DNA of 64,000 nt from Accumulibacter phosphatis (GTDB taxonomy: Bacteria; Pseudomonadota; Gammaproteobacteria; Burkholderiales; Rhodocyclaceae): NCBI RefSeq assembly GCF_000024165.1, contig NC_013194.1:744001-808000 (forward strand), read 5' to 3'. Shown here one piece after another: positions 41,721 to 51,412 of the stretch. The translations under genes were made by a program, and so were the position numbers. Each line of letters begins with the position of its first letter. The stretch's first letter is position 1. Below the pieces are notes generated by a model, which did no database searches, had not been told where the DNA came from, and was given only the letters and a program-made list of their open reading frames with translations.

Positions 41721-43493
41721 ATGGACATATCGACCACTCAGAACGTGCTCGCCCAACGCATTGTCGAGGCGATGATCGATGGCTTCAACCGGCACTATCG
41801 CCTGATTCGCCGCTATGGACAGCAAGCCAAGGAGCTTTTCGAGGCTGGCGACTGGCGGGGCGTTCATGATGCCGTTCGCGAGCGCATCCGTTCCTATGAC
41901 GACCGCGTGCGCGAGACGGCCGAGTTGCTGTCGGCAAATTTCGGTGCCGCTTCGATCGACGATGCGACCTGGCAGCAAGTCAAACTGTTCTACATCGGCC
42001 AGTTGATCAACCACAAGCAGCCGGAACTCGCCGAGACCTTCTTCAACTCGGTCTGCTCCAAGATCCTGCACCGCACCTATTTTCACAACGACTACATCTT
42101 TGCCCGTCCGGCGGTGTCCACCGAGTACATCCAGTCGTACCCGCCGACTTACCGGAGCTACTATCCGGCGCAGCACGGTCTGCGCCAGGCGATCCGGCAG
42201 GTCATCGTCGACTTCGACTGGCAGCGTCCTTTCGAAGACCTCGATCGCGATGTCGACTACATCATGCGCGCCGCACACCAGCGCCTCGGCGACTGGCCCG
42301 CGGCGGAAGCCAACGCCCAGATCCAGGTTCTGCACTCGGCCTTCTACCGCAACAAGGGTGCCTACCTTTTCGGTAAGGCGATCAACGGTCATCAGGAGTT
42401 TGCCTTCGCCATCCCGGTTCTGCACTCGCCGGAAGGCAAGCTGGTCGTCGACACGATCCTCCTCGACAACGGGCTGATCAGCGTTCTGTTCTCGCTGTCG
42501 CGCGCCTATTTCATGGTCGATATGGAGGTGCCGTCGGCTTACGTGCAGTTTCTGCGCAGCATCATGCCGAACAAGCCGACCTCCGAGCTGTACACCATGT
42601 TGGGCCTTGGCAAGCAGGGCAAGACCATGTTCTTCCGTGACCTGAAACAGCACCTGCGTCATTCCGAGGATCAGTTCATCATTGCGCCAGGGATAGCCGG
42701 CCTGGTCATGCTGGTGTTCACGCTGCCTTCCTATCCCTATGTCTTCAAACTGATCAAGGACGTTTTTGGCGCCTCGAAAGAGATGGATCGCGCCACGGTC
42801 AAACGCAAGTACCTGCTCGTGAAACAGGTCGACCGGGTCGGCCGCATGGCTGATACGCTCGAGTTCTCACAGGTCGCACTGCCCAGGAAGCGCTTCTCGG
42901 GCGAACTGCTCGAGGCGCTGAACACGCTCGCGCCGTCGCTGATCGAGGAGGAGGGCGACGATCTAGTGATCAAGCACCTCTATATCGAACGCCGCCTGAC
43001 GCCGCTCAACCTCTATCTCGACACGGCAACGCCGGCGGAGATCGACCACGCCGTCCTCGAGTACGGCAATGCCATCAAGGAACTGGCCTGTGCCAACATC
43101 TTCCCGGGCGACATGCTGTGGAAGAACTTCGGCGTCACACGCTACAACCGCGTCGTCTTCTACGACTACGACGAGATCGAGCTGATGACCGACACCAACT
43201 TCCGCGTCATTCCGGAGCCGCCGTATCCGGAGATGGAGATGGCCAGCGAGCCCTGGTACTCGGTAGGCCGGCACGACGTCTTCCCGGAAGAGTTTGCCAG
43301 CTTCCTGCTCGGCTCGCCGAAAGTGCGCTCGGCCTTCCTCAAGTACCACCGGGCGCTGCTCAGCGTCAAGTTTTGGCAGGGCGCGCAGGAGAAGATCCGT
43401 GCCGGCCACGTCGAGGATTTCTTTCCCTATCCTGAAGATCTCCGTTTCTGTAACACCTTTGCCGCGGCTTCCCTCGACGCTGCCCCCGGGTGA
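41721..43493 (+). CDS. aceK: Isocitrate dehydrogenase kinase/phosphatase
   Basis: A 590-residue protein, normal AceK length. The kinase ATP loop is seen as LGLGKQGKTMFFRDLKQHL near residue 297, then the AceK-specific VFTLPSYPYVFKLIKD and NIFPGDMLWKNFGVTRYNRVVFYDYDE in pieces. It phosphorylates and dephosphorylates isocitrate dehydrogenase, sending carbon into the glyoxylate shunt when growing on acetate or fatty acids. ATG at 41721. Encoded back to back with its target rather than with aceBA. Confidence 0.97.
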   Translation: MDISTTQNVLAQRIVEAMIDGFNRHYRLIRRYGQQAKELFEAGDWRGVHDAVRERIRSYDDRVRETAELLSANFGAASIDDATWQQVKLFYIGQLINHKQPELAETFFNSVCSKILHRTYFHNDYIFARPAVSTEYIQSYPPTYRSYYPAQHGLRQAIRQVIVDFDWQRPFEDLDRDVDYIMRAAHQRLGDWPAAEANAQIQVLHSAFYRNKGAYLFGKAINGHQEFAFAIPVLHSPEGKLVVDTILLDNGLISVLFSLSRAYFMVDMEVPSAYVQFLRSIMPNKPTSELYTMLGLGKQGKTMFFRDLKQHLRHSEDQFIIAPGIAGLVMLVFTLPSYPYVFKLIKDVFGASKEMDRATVKRKYLLVKQVDRVGRMADTLEFSQVALPRKRFSGELLEALNTLAPSLIEEEGDDLVIKHLYIERRLTPLNLYLDTATPAEIDHAVLEYGNAIKELACANIFPGDMLWKNFGVTRYNRVVFYDYDEIELMTDTNFRVIPEPPYPEMEMASEPWYSVGRHDVFPEEFASFLLGSPKVRSAFLKYHRALLSVKFWQGAQEKIRAGHVEDFFPYPEDLRFCNTFAAASLDAAPG

Positions 43494-44416
43494 GCGACCG
43501 TCGCTCCGTTCTGAGCCGGTTACGGAGGCCTCGCTTCTGGGGCTTGGCTGGCCTCGTCCTGCTGGGTCTTGCTGCTGGCGCCGTCCATTGGCTACGTCTG
43601 GACGCGCGCGCGCTGCTCTGGCTGGAGGAGTCGCGCAGCCCGGCCGAAGAGCGCGCCGCCAGCCTGTGGTTGCCGGAACACAAGGCTGTGCTGCAGATCG
43701 CCGTGCCTGGCTTCGAGAATGAAGAGTTTTCCGATCTGGCTTACAGCCCGGCAACCGGCACCCTGTTTACGGTCAGCGGCAAGCAACCCCTGTTGATCGA
43801 GTTGTCGCTTGCGGGCAAGGTCTTGCGCAGCATTCCGGTGATCGGTGCGGCCGATCTAGAGGGTGTGGCGGTGCTGGAAGGGGGCTGCATGGCGATCACC
43901 TCCGAACGCCAGCACAGGCTGTCGATCTTTCGCCTCGACGCGGCTACCCGGGAAATAGGTGCGGAGCAGGTGGTTCAACAGGTCGACCTCGGCCACGCGG
44001 AGGATCCGAACAAGGGCTTCGAAGGATTGGCCTGGGACAAGCGCCACCAGCGGCTGCTCCTGGGCAAGGAAAAGTATCCGGTGATGCTCTATGGCCTGCC
44101 GGCCGATGGCTGTCGGGTGACCGGTGAGCTGCAGGAACTCGCTGGGCTGGGTGGCCACATGACCGATCTGGCCGCGCTCACCGTCGATCCGCACAGCGGC
44201 CACATCCTGGCGTTGTCGCAGGAGTCGCATCTGTTGGTGGAACTCGACAAAGGCTATCGACCGCGCAATTTCATCGCCCTGTTGCGCGGCCTCCACGGCC
44301 TTGAGCACACCATCCCGCAGGCCGAAGGGGTGGCTATCGACGACGCCGGCACGCTGTACATGGTCAGCGAGCACAACCTGTTCTACGTTTTCCGCAAGGA
44401 CAGCGCGGGCCGCTGA
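43490..44416 (+). CDS. SdiA-regulated/YjiK-like exported beta-propeller protein
   Basis: A 308-residue protein with an N-terminal membrane anchor or signal (about residues 17-36) and repeated propeller-like phrases (FSDLAYSPATGTLFTVSG, DLEGVAVLEGG, GFEGLAWDKRHQRLLLGKE, EGVAIDDAGTLYMVSE). This is the pattern of SdiA-regulated/YjiK proteins, whose function is unclear; some are proposed phytase-like. GTG start overlaps the aceK stop (GTGA), so the two are cotranscribed. Confidence 0.8.
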   Translation: MSDRRSVLSRLRRPRFWGLAGLVLLGLAAGAVHWLRLDARALLWLEESRSPAEERAASLWLPEHKAVLQIAVPGFENEEFSDLAYSPATGTLFTVSGKQPLLIELSLAGKVLRSIPVIGAADLEGVAVLEGGCMAITSERQHRLSIFRLDAATREIGAEQVVQQVDLGHAEDPNKGFEGLAWDKRHQRLLLGKEKYPVMLYGLPADGCRVTGELQELAGLGGHMTDLAALTVDPHSGHILALSQESHLLVELDKGYRPRNFIALLRGLHGLEHTIPQAEGVAIDDAGTLYMVSEHNLFYVFRKDSAGR

Positions 44417-44461
44417 GCAGCCCCGGAATTCTGCGCGGTTTCCCGTGCGCGTCCCCCGCTT

Positions 44462-45268
44462 CTACCTGCCGAGCCACTCCTTCGCCCACGACAGGCCGCT
44501 CTCGGTCCCCGCTCCCGACAGCAGGGGCTGGTATTCACATCCGAGCCAGCCGTTGTAGCCCAGCCGCTCGAGCAGGGCGAAAAGAAACGGGTAGTTGATT
44601 TCACCGGTCCCCGGCTCGTGGCGTCCCGGATTGTCGGCAAGCTGGAAGTGGGCGATGCGGCCGATGTTGGCCTGTATCGTTCTCGCCAGGTCGCCTTGCA
44701 TGATCTGTGCGTGGTAGATGTCGTATTGCAGCCAGAGGTTCGGTTCAGCCATCTCGGCCAGCAGCGCCAGCGCCTTCGCCGGCGTGTCCAGCCAGAATCC
44801 GGGGATGTCCACCCGGCTGTTGATCGGTTCGATCAACAGCCGGATGCCGTACGTTGCCAGGCGCTTGGCGGCGTGTTCGAGGTTGGCCTTGAACGTCGCG
44901 CGGATCGCCGCTTCCGGTACGCCGGCGGGTGCCATGCCGGCCAGGCAGTTGAGCTGAGTGCAACCGAGGCGGCGGGCGTGCTCGATTCCGTGCTCTACAC
45001 CGTCCCGGAACTCGGCCTCGCGTCCGGGCAGGCAGGCGATGCCGCGCTCGCCAGCGTCCCAGTCGCCTGCCGGCAGGTTGTGCAAGACCTGTAGCAGGCG
45101 GTGTTCGCGCAGCAGGCGGGCGAGTTCGTCGGCGTCGTAGCCATAGGGAAACATGTACTCGACGCCAGCGAATCCGGCGCGCGCAGCGCGGCCGAAGCGG
45201 TCGACGAACGGCACGTCGGTGAAGAGAAAGCTGAGGTTGGCGCAGAGCTTCATAGATCGGCCGGGCAT
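44462..45268 (-). CDS. Hydroxypyruvate isomerase family TIM-barrel protein
   Basis: A 268-residue xylose-isomerase-like TIM barrel. Start MPGRSMKLCANLSFLF, chosen because AAGGAGGATGC precedes the ATG at 45268; an internal ATG five codons on also fits the family. Metal and substrate residues appear in LLIEPINSR and LQYDIYHAQIMQGDL. Hyi converts hydroxypyruvate to tartronate semialdehyde, but OtnI/YgbM relatives look alike, so the substrate is uncertain. Divergent from the cobalamin adenosyltransferase gene. Confidence 0.8.
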   Translation of the reverse strand: MPGRSMKLCANLSFLFTDVPFVDRFGRAARAGFAGVEYMFPYGYDADELARLLREHRLLQVLHNLPAGDWDAGERGIACLPGREAEFRDGVEHGIEHARRLGCTQLNCLAGMAPAGVPEAAIRATFKANLEHAAKRLATYGIRLLIEPINSRVDIPGFWLDTPAKALALLAEMAEPNLWLQYDIYHAQIMQGDLARTIQANIGRIAHFQLADNPGRHEPGTGEINYPFLFALLERLGYNGWLGCEYQPLLSGAGTESGLSWAKEWLGR

Positions 45269-45283
45269 GCATCCTCCTTCGGC

Positions 45284-45289
45284 TATAAT
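45284..45289 (+). promoter_or_regulatory. Candidate -10 for the cobalamin adenosyltransferase gene
   Basis: Consensus TATAAT 28 bases before the ATG; the spacing to the start is short and no good -35 is visible. Confidence 0.35.
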
Positions 45290-45317
45290 TACCCTTATTG
45301 TGATCAGGAAGGCCGGC

Positions 45318-45878
45318 ATGGGCAATCGTCTCTCGAAAATCGTCACCCGCACCGGCGATGCCGGTACCACCGGCCTTGGTGACGGCACGCGGGTGGGCAA
45401 GGACAGCCTGCGCGTCGAAACCATGGGTCAGGTCGATGAACTCAACTCGACGCTTGGCCTCCTGTTGACCGAGGAGATCCCGGACGACATCCGACAGGCA
45501 CTGATCGGCATTCAGCATGACCTGTTCGATCTGGGGGGCGAGCTGTGCATTCCCGGAATGAACATGATCAGTGAAAAACAGGTCCTTCGGCTCGAGGATC
45601 TGGTTGAGGAATTCAACGCCGACCTGGCGCCGCTCAAGGATTTCATCCTGCCTGGCGGTACGCGCGCGGCGGCGCTGGCTCATCTGGCGCGCACGGTCTG
45701 CCGTCGCGCCGAGCGCCAGATCGTACATCTGGCGAGCACGGAAGCGGTTTCCGAGTTTGCTCGCAAGTACCTGAATCGTCTCTCGGATCTGATGTTTGTT
45801 CTGGGCCGTGCGCTGAACCGCGCCGGTGGGCGCGGCGACGTACTGTGGGTGCAGGGGAAGAATCGCGGTCCCGAGTGA
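45318..45878 (+). CDS. PduO-type ATP:cob(I)alamin adenosyltransferase
   Basis: A 186-residue protein with the PduO ATP-binding start TRTGDAGTTGLGDGTRVGKD, the VDELNSTLG turn and the catalytic Arg region VCRRAERQIVHL. It makes adenosylcobalamin, the cofactor of enzymes such as methylmalonyl-CoA mutase. ATG at 45318 after CAGGAAGG. No cobalamin pathway genes are nearby; the next gene is unknown. Confidence 0.93.
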   Translation: MGNRLSKIVTRTGDAGTTGLGDGTRVGKDSLRVETMGQVDELNSTLGLLLTEEIPDDIRQALIGIQHDLFDLGGELCIPGMNMISEKQVLRLEDLVEEFNADLAPLKDFILPGGTRAAALAHLARTVCRRAERQIVHLASTEAVSEFARKYLNRLSDLMFVLGRALNRAGGRGDVLWVQGKNRGPE

Positions 45879-45920
45879 CTGCGACCAGCGCCCAATCACC
45901 GTTTTTGATGGAGTATCGCC

Positions 45921-46478
45921 ATGGCGATCAGCATTACGGTCATTACCACTGCCAGCCGCTCCCGGCGCTTTCTGCAAACCGATCCCGCCAATGTCGAGCA
46001 GATGCTCGAGAGTCTCAAGCGCAGCGGCCAGATCTTCTCGGGCAAACCCCTGATCATCGGTTCGGCGGGTCAGACCGAGATCTTCTCGCCGCAGGCGATC
46101 GCCTGTGTGGAAATCGAGGCCAGTCGTGACCTGAGCGTTCTCGTGCCGAGTTCCCTGAACCTGACGCTGACGGCACTGACGCCGGAGGAACTCGCGCAGC
46201 CGTTCGCCGGCGGCATCGAGGGCGAGCACGTGAAGGCGCGCATCGAGTTCTTCTTCAAGGGTGGTCATGTTCTGCGCACCAGCGCGGAAGGAACCCGCAA
46301 GGCGGCTCTCGCCGAGCGGCTGATGAACCTGACAAGCCTCTTCGAACGTCCGGCGATCAGTTACCGCTTGCCGCAGGGCGGCATCGGGCTGATGAATCCG
46401 CATGCCATGACCCGCTTTGTGATCACTCCCGGCGTTGCGGACCTGCCGCGTGACGCCTGGCTGGCGGATCTGGTCTGA
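45921..46478 (+). CDS. Hypothetical protein
   Basis: A 185-residue soluble protein starting MAISITVITTASRSRRFLQTD. I recognise no family. It has three short beta-rich pieces (SITVITTA, IIGSAGQTEIFSPQAI, ACVEIEAS) and a charged middle (GEHVKARIEFFFKGGHV). No signal peptide or membrane segment. It begins 42 bases after the adenosyltransferase gene and reads the same way. Codon use matches the chromosomal neighbours, so it is probably a real gene. Confidence 0.7.
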   Translation: MAISITVITTASRSRRFLQTDPANVEQMLESLKRSGQIFSGKPLIIGSAGQTEIFSPQAIACVEIEASRDLSVLVPSSLNLTLTALTPEELAQPFAGGIEGEHVKARIEFFFKGGHVLRTSAEGTRKAALAERLMNLTSLFERPAISYRLPQGGIGLMNPHAMTRFVITPGVADLPRDAWLADLV

Positions 46479-47030
46479 AGAGAAGCACGTTGCCGGGGGT
46501 AGGACGATCACTGCACAGGTGACGAAAGCAATCGAGCCGCTTCCTGCACGAAACCTGGGCTGATTCTCCCGCCGTTGCTCTGATTGATTCTGGCTCGCCA
46601 CCGGGGCGGGCTGCTCGACGTGGCTCGGCTCTCGCGCAAGCTGCGGAAGCCTGTTCCGGCGGAGAATCGGATCTGCTGGCGGCCGACGTGGAAGTCGTGA
46701 GCCTCGTCACCGCCGGCGCGCTGGTCGCCGGCGCCAATGGCGTTTCCGGTTTGCCTATCTCACAGCATCCGTGACACGGCGCCGCAGCTAGCGATCGGCG
46801 CCAATCGGGCAGGGTTCGGTAGTAAACTCCGCACCTCGATGCATCCTTGGGCCCGCCTCTGCTCCGGCTCTCTGCGCGTTTGGGCGCGTCCAGGCACCGT
46901 GCCGGACCGATGGGCCAGACAGATACCGGGCACGGAGTCCGCCGTCCAGGAGTGTGGGGCGACCCTTAACCATCGTCGTTGACGGCCAGGGCCGACGCGG
47001 CTCAGGCAGTCGGTTGGAGATATCAGTTCA
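46479..47030. other. 552-base region upstream of parE, no convincing gene
   Basis: Several short frames exist on both strands but none has a ribosome site plus protein-like composition. One frame near 46600-46770 (LLAADVEVVSLVTAGALVAGANGVSG) could be the end of a lost protein. No clear promoter for parE was identified. Confidence 0.45.
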
Positions 47031-48980
47031 ATGAGTTACACCGCAGAATCGATCGCTGTCCTCAAGGGACTGGAGCCCGTGCGCCATCGTCCCGGCATGT
47101 ACACGCGTACCGATTGTCCCCTGCACATCATCCAGGAAGCGATCGACAACGCGGCCGATGAAGCACTCGGCGGCTACTGCAAGCGGATCAGCGTGACGCT
47201 GCATCGTGATCATTCGGTGACGGTTCAGGATGACGGCCGCGGCATTCCGGTGGAGATGCATCCACTCGAAAAAGTGCCGACGCTCGAAGTGGTGTTCACC
47301 CGCCTGCACGCCGGCGGCAAGTTCAACAAGGATGATGGCGCTTCGGCGTACCGCTTCTCGGGCGGTCTGCACGGCGTCGGCGTTTCGGTGACCAACGCGC
47401 TGTCGACGCGCCTCGAGGTCGAGGTCGTTCGCGACGGCGCGCGCCATCGGATGGCTTTTGCCGGCGGCGAGGTCGTCGAGCCGCTGCAGCGGGTCGGCGA
47501 TGCGCCCAAAAAAACGACCGGTACGCGGCTGCGCGCCTGGCCGGACCCGGCCTTCTTCGATACGCCGGCGATCCCGCTGGCGCAGCTCGAGCGCCTGTTG
47601 CGCAGCAAGGCGCTGTTGCTGCCAGGCCTGCACGTTTCGCTGAGTGTCGAGGATGGCGCGACGAGCGAATGGTGCTTTGCCAACGGCATGCTGCAGTATC
47701 TTGCCGAACAGATCGACGGCGAGGCGGTGGCACCGGTCTTCAGCAGCGAGAAGTACGCCGCGAAGGGCGACGAGAATTTTCCGGCCGGCTCCGGCGCCGC
47801 CTGGGCGATCTGCTGGACGGCCGAGGGCGGTCTGGCACGCGAATCCTACGTCAACCTGATCCCGACGACCGCCGGTGGCACGCACGAAGCCGGCCTGCGT
47901 CAGGCGGCTCTCGATGCCATCCGGAGCTTTGCCGAGCACCATGCGCTGCTGCCCAAGGGAGTCAAGCTGGCGGCCGAGGATGTCTTTTCGCGCGCCAGCT
48001 TCGTCCTCGCCGTGCGCATGCTCGATCCCTCGTTTCAGGGTCAGACCAAGGAGCGCCTGAATTCGCGTGACGCCGTGGCGCTCGTCGCGCGCATGCTGCG
48101 CGATCCGCTGGAGTTGTGGCTCAACGAGCATCCGGAAGCGGCCAAGCGGATCACCGATCTGGCGATCCGTGCCGCGCAGGCGCGCACGCGTGCCGGTCAG
48201 AAGGTCGAGAAGCGCAAGCAGTCGGGCGTCGCCATCCTGCCAGGCAAGCTCTCGGATTGCCAGAGCGAGGACGTGAACCGCAACGAGATCTTTCTCGTCG
48301 AGGGCGATTCCGCCGGCGGTTCGGCAAAATCGGGGCGCGACAAGGAACTGCAGGCGATTCTGCCGCTGCGCGGCAAGGTCTTGAACACCTGGGAGGTCGA
48401 GGCCGGCAGCCTGTTCGCCAACCGCGAAGTGCACGATATCGCCGTGGCGCTCGGCATCGATCCGCACCCGCCGAGCGCGCCGGATGCGGTGCTGACCAAT
48501 CTGCGCTATGGCAAGGTGGTGATCATGACCGATGCCGACGTCGATGGCTCGCATATCCGCGTCCTGCTGTGCACGCTCTTCTACCGCCATTTTCCGAAGT
48601 TGATCGCGCGCGGCCATCTCTACTTCGCCCAGCCGCCGCTCTATCGTCTCGACGTGCCGGGCCAGGGCAAGAATCGTCCGCCACGCAAGATTTATGCGCT
48701 CGACAGCGCCGAGCGCGACGCGTCGATCGATCGTCTGCGCCTCGAGGGCGTCAAGCCCGAAGCCATTTCGATCTCGCGCTTCAAGGGACTGGGTGAAATG
48801 AACCCCGAACAATTGTGGGAGACGACCATGTCGCCCGATACGCGCCGGCTGATGCGCATCCGCATGCCGGGTACCGAAGCGGCCAAGCCGGTGATGAACA
48901 TGTTGATGGCCAAGGGTGAATCTGCCGGCCGGCGGGCGTGGATGGAAGAAAATGGCGCCATGATCGGCGCGGAGGTCTGA
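47031..48980 (+). CDS. parE: DNA topoisomerase IV subunit B
   Basis: A 649-residue type IIA topoisomerase ATPase subunit. GHKL motifs are EAIDNAADEALGGY and DDGRGIPVEMH, with ASAYRFSGGLHGVGVSVTNAL; the TOPRIM metal site is EGDSAGGSAKSGRDKELQAILPLRGKVLN in pieces with the DADVDGSHIRVLL aspartates. With ParC it separates daughter chromosomes. Closer in length to ParE (about 630-660) than to GyrB. Followed by parC after 2 bases. Confidence 0.95.
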   Translation: MSYTAESIAVLKGLEPVRHRPGMYTRTDCPLHIIQEAIDNAADEALGGYCKRISVTLHRDHSVTVQDDGRGIPVEMHPLEKVPTLEVVFTRLHAGGKFNKDDGASAYRFSGGLHGVGVSVTNALSTRLEVEVVRDGARHRMAFAGGEVVEPLQRVGDAPKKTTGTRLRAWPDPAFFDTPAIPLAQLERLLRSKALLLPGLHVSLSVEDGATSEWCFANGMLQYLAEQIDGEAVAPVFSSEKYAAKGDENFPAGSGAAWAICWTAEGGLARESYVNLIPTTAGGTHEAGLRQAALDAIRSFAEHHALLPKGVKLAAEDVFSRASFVLAVRMLDPSFQGQTKERLNSRDAVALVARMLRDPLELWLNEHPEAAKRITDLAIRAAQARTRAGQKVEKRKQSGVAILPGKLSDCQSEDVNRNEIFLVEGDSAGGSAKSGRDKELQAILPLRGKVLNTWEVEAGSLFANREVHDIAVALGIDPHPPSAPDAVLTNLRYGKVVIMTDADVDGSHIRVLLCTLFYRHFPKLIARGHLYFAQPPLYRLDVPGQGKNRPPRKIYALDSAERDASIDRLRLEGVKPEAISISRFKGLGEMNPEQLWETTMSPDTRRLMRIRMPGTEAAKPVMNMLMAKGESAGRRAWMEENGAMIGAEV

Positions 48981-48982
48981 CG

Positions 48983-51328
48983 ATGCAGAAAGACTCGACG
49001 CCAGACCTGTTTGCCGACCTGCCGCCGCCGCCCGCGCCGCCAGTCGTCAGCGCACCGCCACCACCGCCTGGCGAAGACGACGACAGCGTCCTGCTGCACG
49101 ACTCGGCGGCGCGCGACTATCTCGAGTACGCGATCGCCGTCGTCAAGGGGCGGGCGCTGCCGGATGTCAAGGACGGACTGAAGCCGGTACAGCGACGCGT
49201 CCTGTTCGCGATGCGCGAACTGGGACTGTCGGCGACCGCCAAGCCGGTCAAGTCGGCGCGCGTCGTCGGCGACGTCATCGGCAAGTATCACCCGCACGGC
49301 GACACGTCGGCCTACGACGCGATGGTGCGCGTGGCGCAACCGTTCATGCTGCGCTACCCGCTGGTCGATGGCCAGGGCAATTTCGGCTCGCGTGACGGCG
49401 ACAACGCGGCGGCGATGCGCTACACCGAAGCGCGCCTGACGGCGATCGCCGAACTGCTGCTCGGCGAACTCGGTGAAGGCACCGTTGACTTCCAGCCGAA
49501 CTACGACGGTTCCTTCGACGAGCCGGCTTTCCTGCCGGCGCGTCTGCCTTTCCTGCTCCTCAACGGCGCTTCCGGAATTGCCGTCGGCATGGCCACCGAA
49601 ATCCCCTCGCACAATCTGCGCGAGGTCGCGGCGGCGGCGATCCACAAGATCGAGCACCCGGCAGCCGGCCTCGACGAGTTGATGGAGCACATCCCGGGCC
49701 CCGACTATCCCGGAGGCGGCCAGATCATCTCGTCGGCGGCCGACATCGCCGCCGCCTACGCCAGCGGTCGTGGCAGCCTGCGCGTGCGGGCGCGCTACGA
49801 GTTCGAAGAGATGGCGCGCGGTGCCTGGCAACTGGTCTTCCGGGAATTGCCGCCCGGCGTGTCGTCGGCCAAGGTGCTTTCCGAGATCGGCGCGCTGCTC
49901 AACCCGCAACCCAGACCCGGGAAGAAAGCGATCGAGCAGTCGGCGGCGCAGCTCAAGACGCTGATGGCCTCGCAACTCGACCGGGCGCGCGACGAATCGG
50001 GCAAGGACGACGACGTTCGGCTGGTCTTCGAGCCGAGCAGTTCGCGCATCGACCGCAACGAGTTCGTCGCTCTCTTGCTCGCCCATACCAGCCTCGAAAC
50101 CTCGGCGCCGATCAATCTGGTGGCGGTCGGCATCGACGGTCGGCCGTGCCAAAAGTCGCTGACCGACCTGATCGGCGAATGGTGTACCTTCCGTATCCGC
50201 ACCGTGCACCGGCGCACCGAGTTTCGCCTGCAGAAGGCCGACGACCGGATTCATATCCTGGAAGGCCGCCACATCGTCTTCCTCAACATCGACGAAGTGA
50301 TCCGCATCATCCGCGAGTCCGACGACCCGAAAGCGGCGCTGATCGCCCGCTTCACACTGTCGGACCGGCAGGCCGAAGACATCCTCGAAATCCGCCTGCG
50401 CCAGTTGGCGCGCCTCGAAGGGATCCGCATCGAGCAGGAACTCGACAAGCTGCGCGGCGAGCGCGAGGGGCTGCTGAAGCTCCTTGGCAGCGACGCGCTG
50501 CTGCGCCGGCAGGTCATCAGGGAGATCAAGGCCGACGCCGAGAAGCACGGCGACGCACGGCGCACCATCATCCTGGCGGCGACGACTGCTTCGCGCTCGG
50601 AAGTCGCCGCCGTCGCCGATGAGCCGGTGACCGTGATCATCTCCGAGAAGGGCTGGGCCAGAGTCCGCCAGGGGCACGGCCTCGATCTCTCGGGCGTCGT
50701 CTTCAAGGATGGCGACCGCGCCGGTTCGGCGCAGGAGTGCCGTTCGGTCGATTCACTGGTGATCATCTCGAGCGAGGGGCGCGCGTTCACCGTGGCCATC
50801 GCCAGTCTCCCGGACGGTCGCGGCATGGGCGCGCCGCTGTCGTCGTTCGTCGACCTGGGGGGCGGCAAGATTGCACACGTGCTTACCGGCCGCGCCGACG
50901 ACGAACTGCTGTTCGCCAAGACCTCGGGCTATGGCTTCATCTGCACCTACGGCGATCTGCTGTCGCGGCAGAAGGCCGGCAAGGCCTTCCTGAGCGTCGA
51001 AGAAGGCGCTGGTATCCTGCCGCCGCTGCGCATCGCCGGCAAGGATCATCTCGCCGCGCTATCCGAAGACGGACGATTGCTTGTTTTTCCGCTCGCCCAG
51101 ATGAAGCGCCTGGCCAGTGGCAAGGGCGTGCAGATCATCGGCCTGCGCGATGCGGAAACGCTGCGCGCGGTGCTCGCTGTGCAAGGTAGTCGAGTGACGA
51201 TCAAGGGAACGGCCCGCAACCGGATCAAGACGCTGGTTTCGGAAGACCGCCATCTGGCCCAGCGGGCGCGCCGGGGTTCGCCGGTCGGGCAGATCAGCAA
51301 CGTGACGCTGGGAGCGTATCCGGAGTGA
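48983..51328 (+). CDS. parC: DNA topoisomerase IV subunit A
   Basis: A 781-residue protein starting at ATG 48983 with GGAGG in the end of parE. A Pro-rich N-terminal tail (residues 8-36) precedes the usual start. The catalytic Tyr is in AAAMRYTEARL near residue 150. The quinolone-determining loop reads HPHGDTSAYDA, with Thr and Asp at the positions of E. coli Ser80 and Glu84. The C-terminal domain has fewer propeller blades than GyrA, as expected of ParC. Confidence 0.95.
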   Translation: MQKDSTPDLFADLPPPPAPPVVSAPPPPPGEDDDSVLLHDSAARDYLEYAIAVVKGRALPDVKDGLKPVQRRVLFAMRELGLSATAKPVKSARVVGDVIGKYHPHGDTSAYDAMVRVAQPFMLRYPLVDGQGNFGSRDGDNAAAMRYTEARLTAIAELLLGELGEGTVDFQPNYDGSFDEPAFLPARLPFLLLNGASGIAVGMATEIPSHNLREVAAAAIHKIEHPAAGLDELMEHIPGPDYPGGGQIISSAADIAAAYASGRGSLRVRARYEFEEMARGAWQLVFRELPPGVSSAKVLSEIGALLNPQPRPGKKAIEQSAAQLKTLMASQLDRARDESGKDDDVRLVFEPSSSRIDRNEFVALLLAHTSLETSAPINLVAVGIDGRPCQKSLTDLIGEWCTFRIRTVHRRTEFRLQKADDRIHILEGRHIVFLNIDEVIRIIRESDDPKAALIARFTLSDRQAEDILEIRLRQLARLEGIRIEQELDKLRGEREGLLKLLGSDALLRRQVIREIKADAEKHGDARRTIILAATTASRSEVAAVADEPVTVIISEKGWARVRQGHGLDLSGVVFKDGDRAGSAQECRSVDSLVIISSEGRAFTVAIASLPDGRGMGAPLSSFVDLGGGKIAHVLTGRADDELLFAKTSGYGFICTYGDLLSRQKAGKAFLSVEEGAGILPPLRIAGKDHLAALSEDGRLLVFPLAQMKRLASGKGVQIIGLRDAETLRAVLAVQGSRVTIKGTARNRIKTLVSEDRHLAQRARRGSPVGQISNVTLGAYPE

Positions 51329-51412
51329 GCAGTGGCGACCGACGGCGCTGATCGACAGGGCCGTTCGCCGGGACGTAGCGCCGGCGTGCGCAAGACCGAA
51401 GGGGGAAAATTG

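Noticed and set aside
46737..46982. An 81-codon frame upstream of parE
   Set aside because: No ribosome site and no protein-like pattern; the region was left as non-coding.
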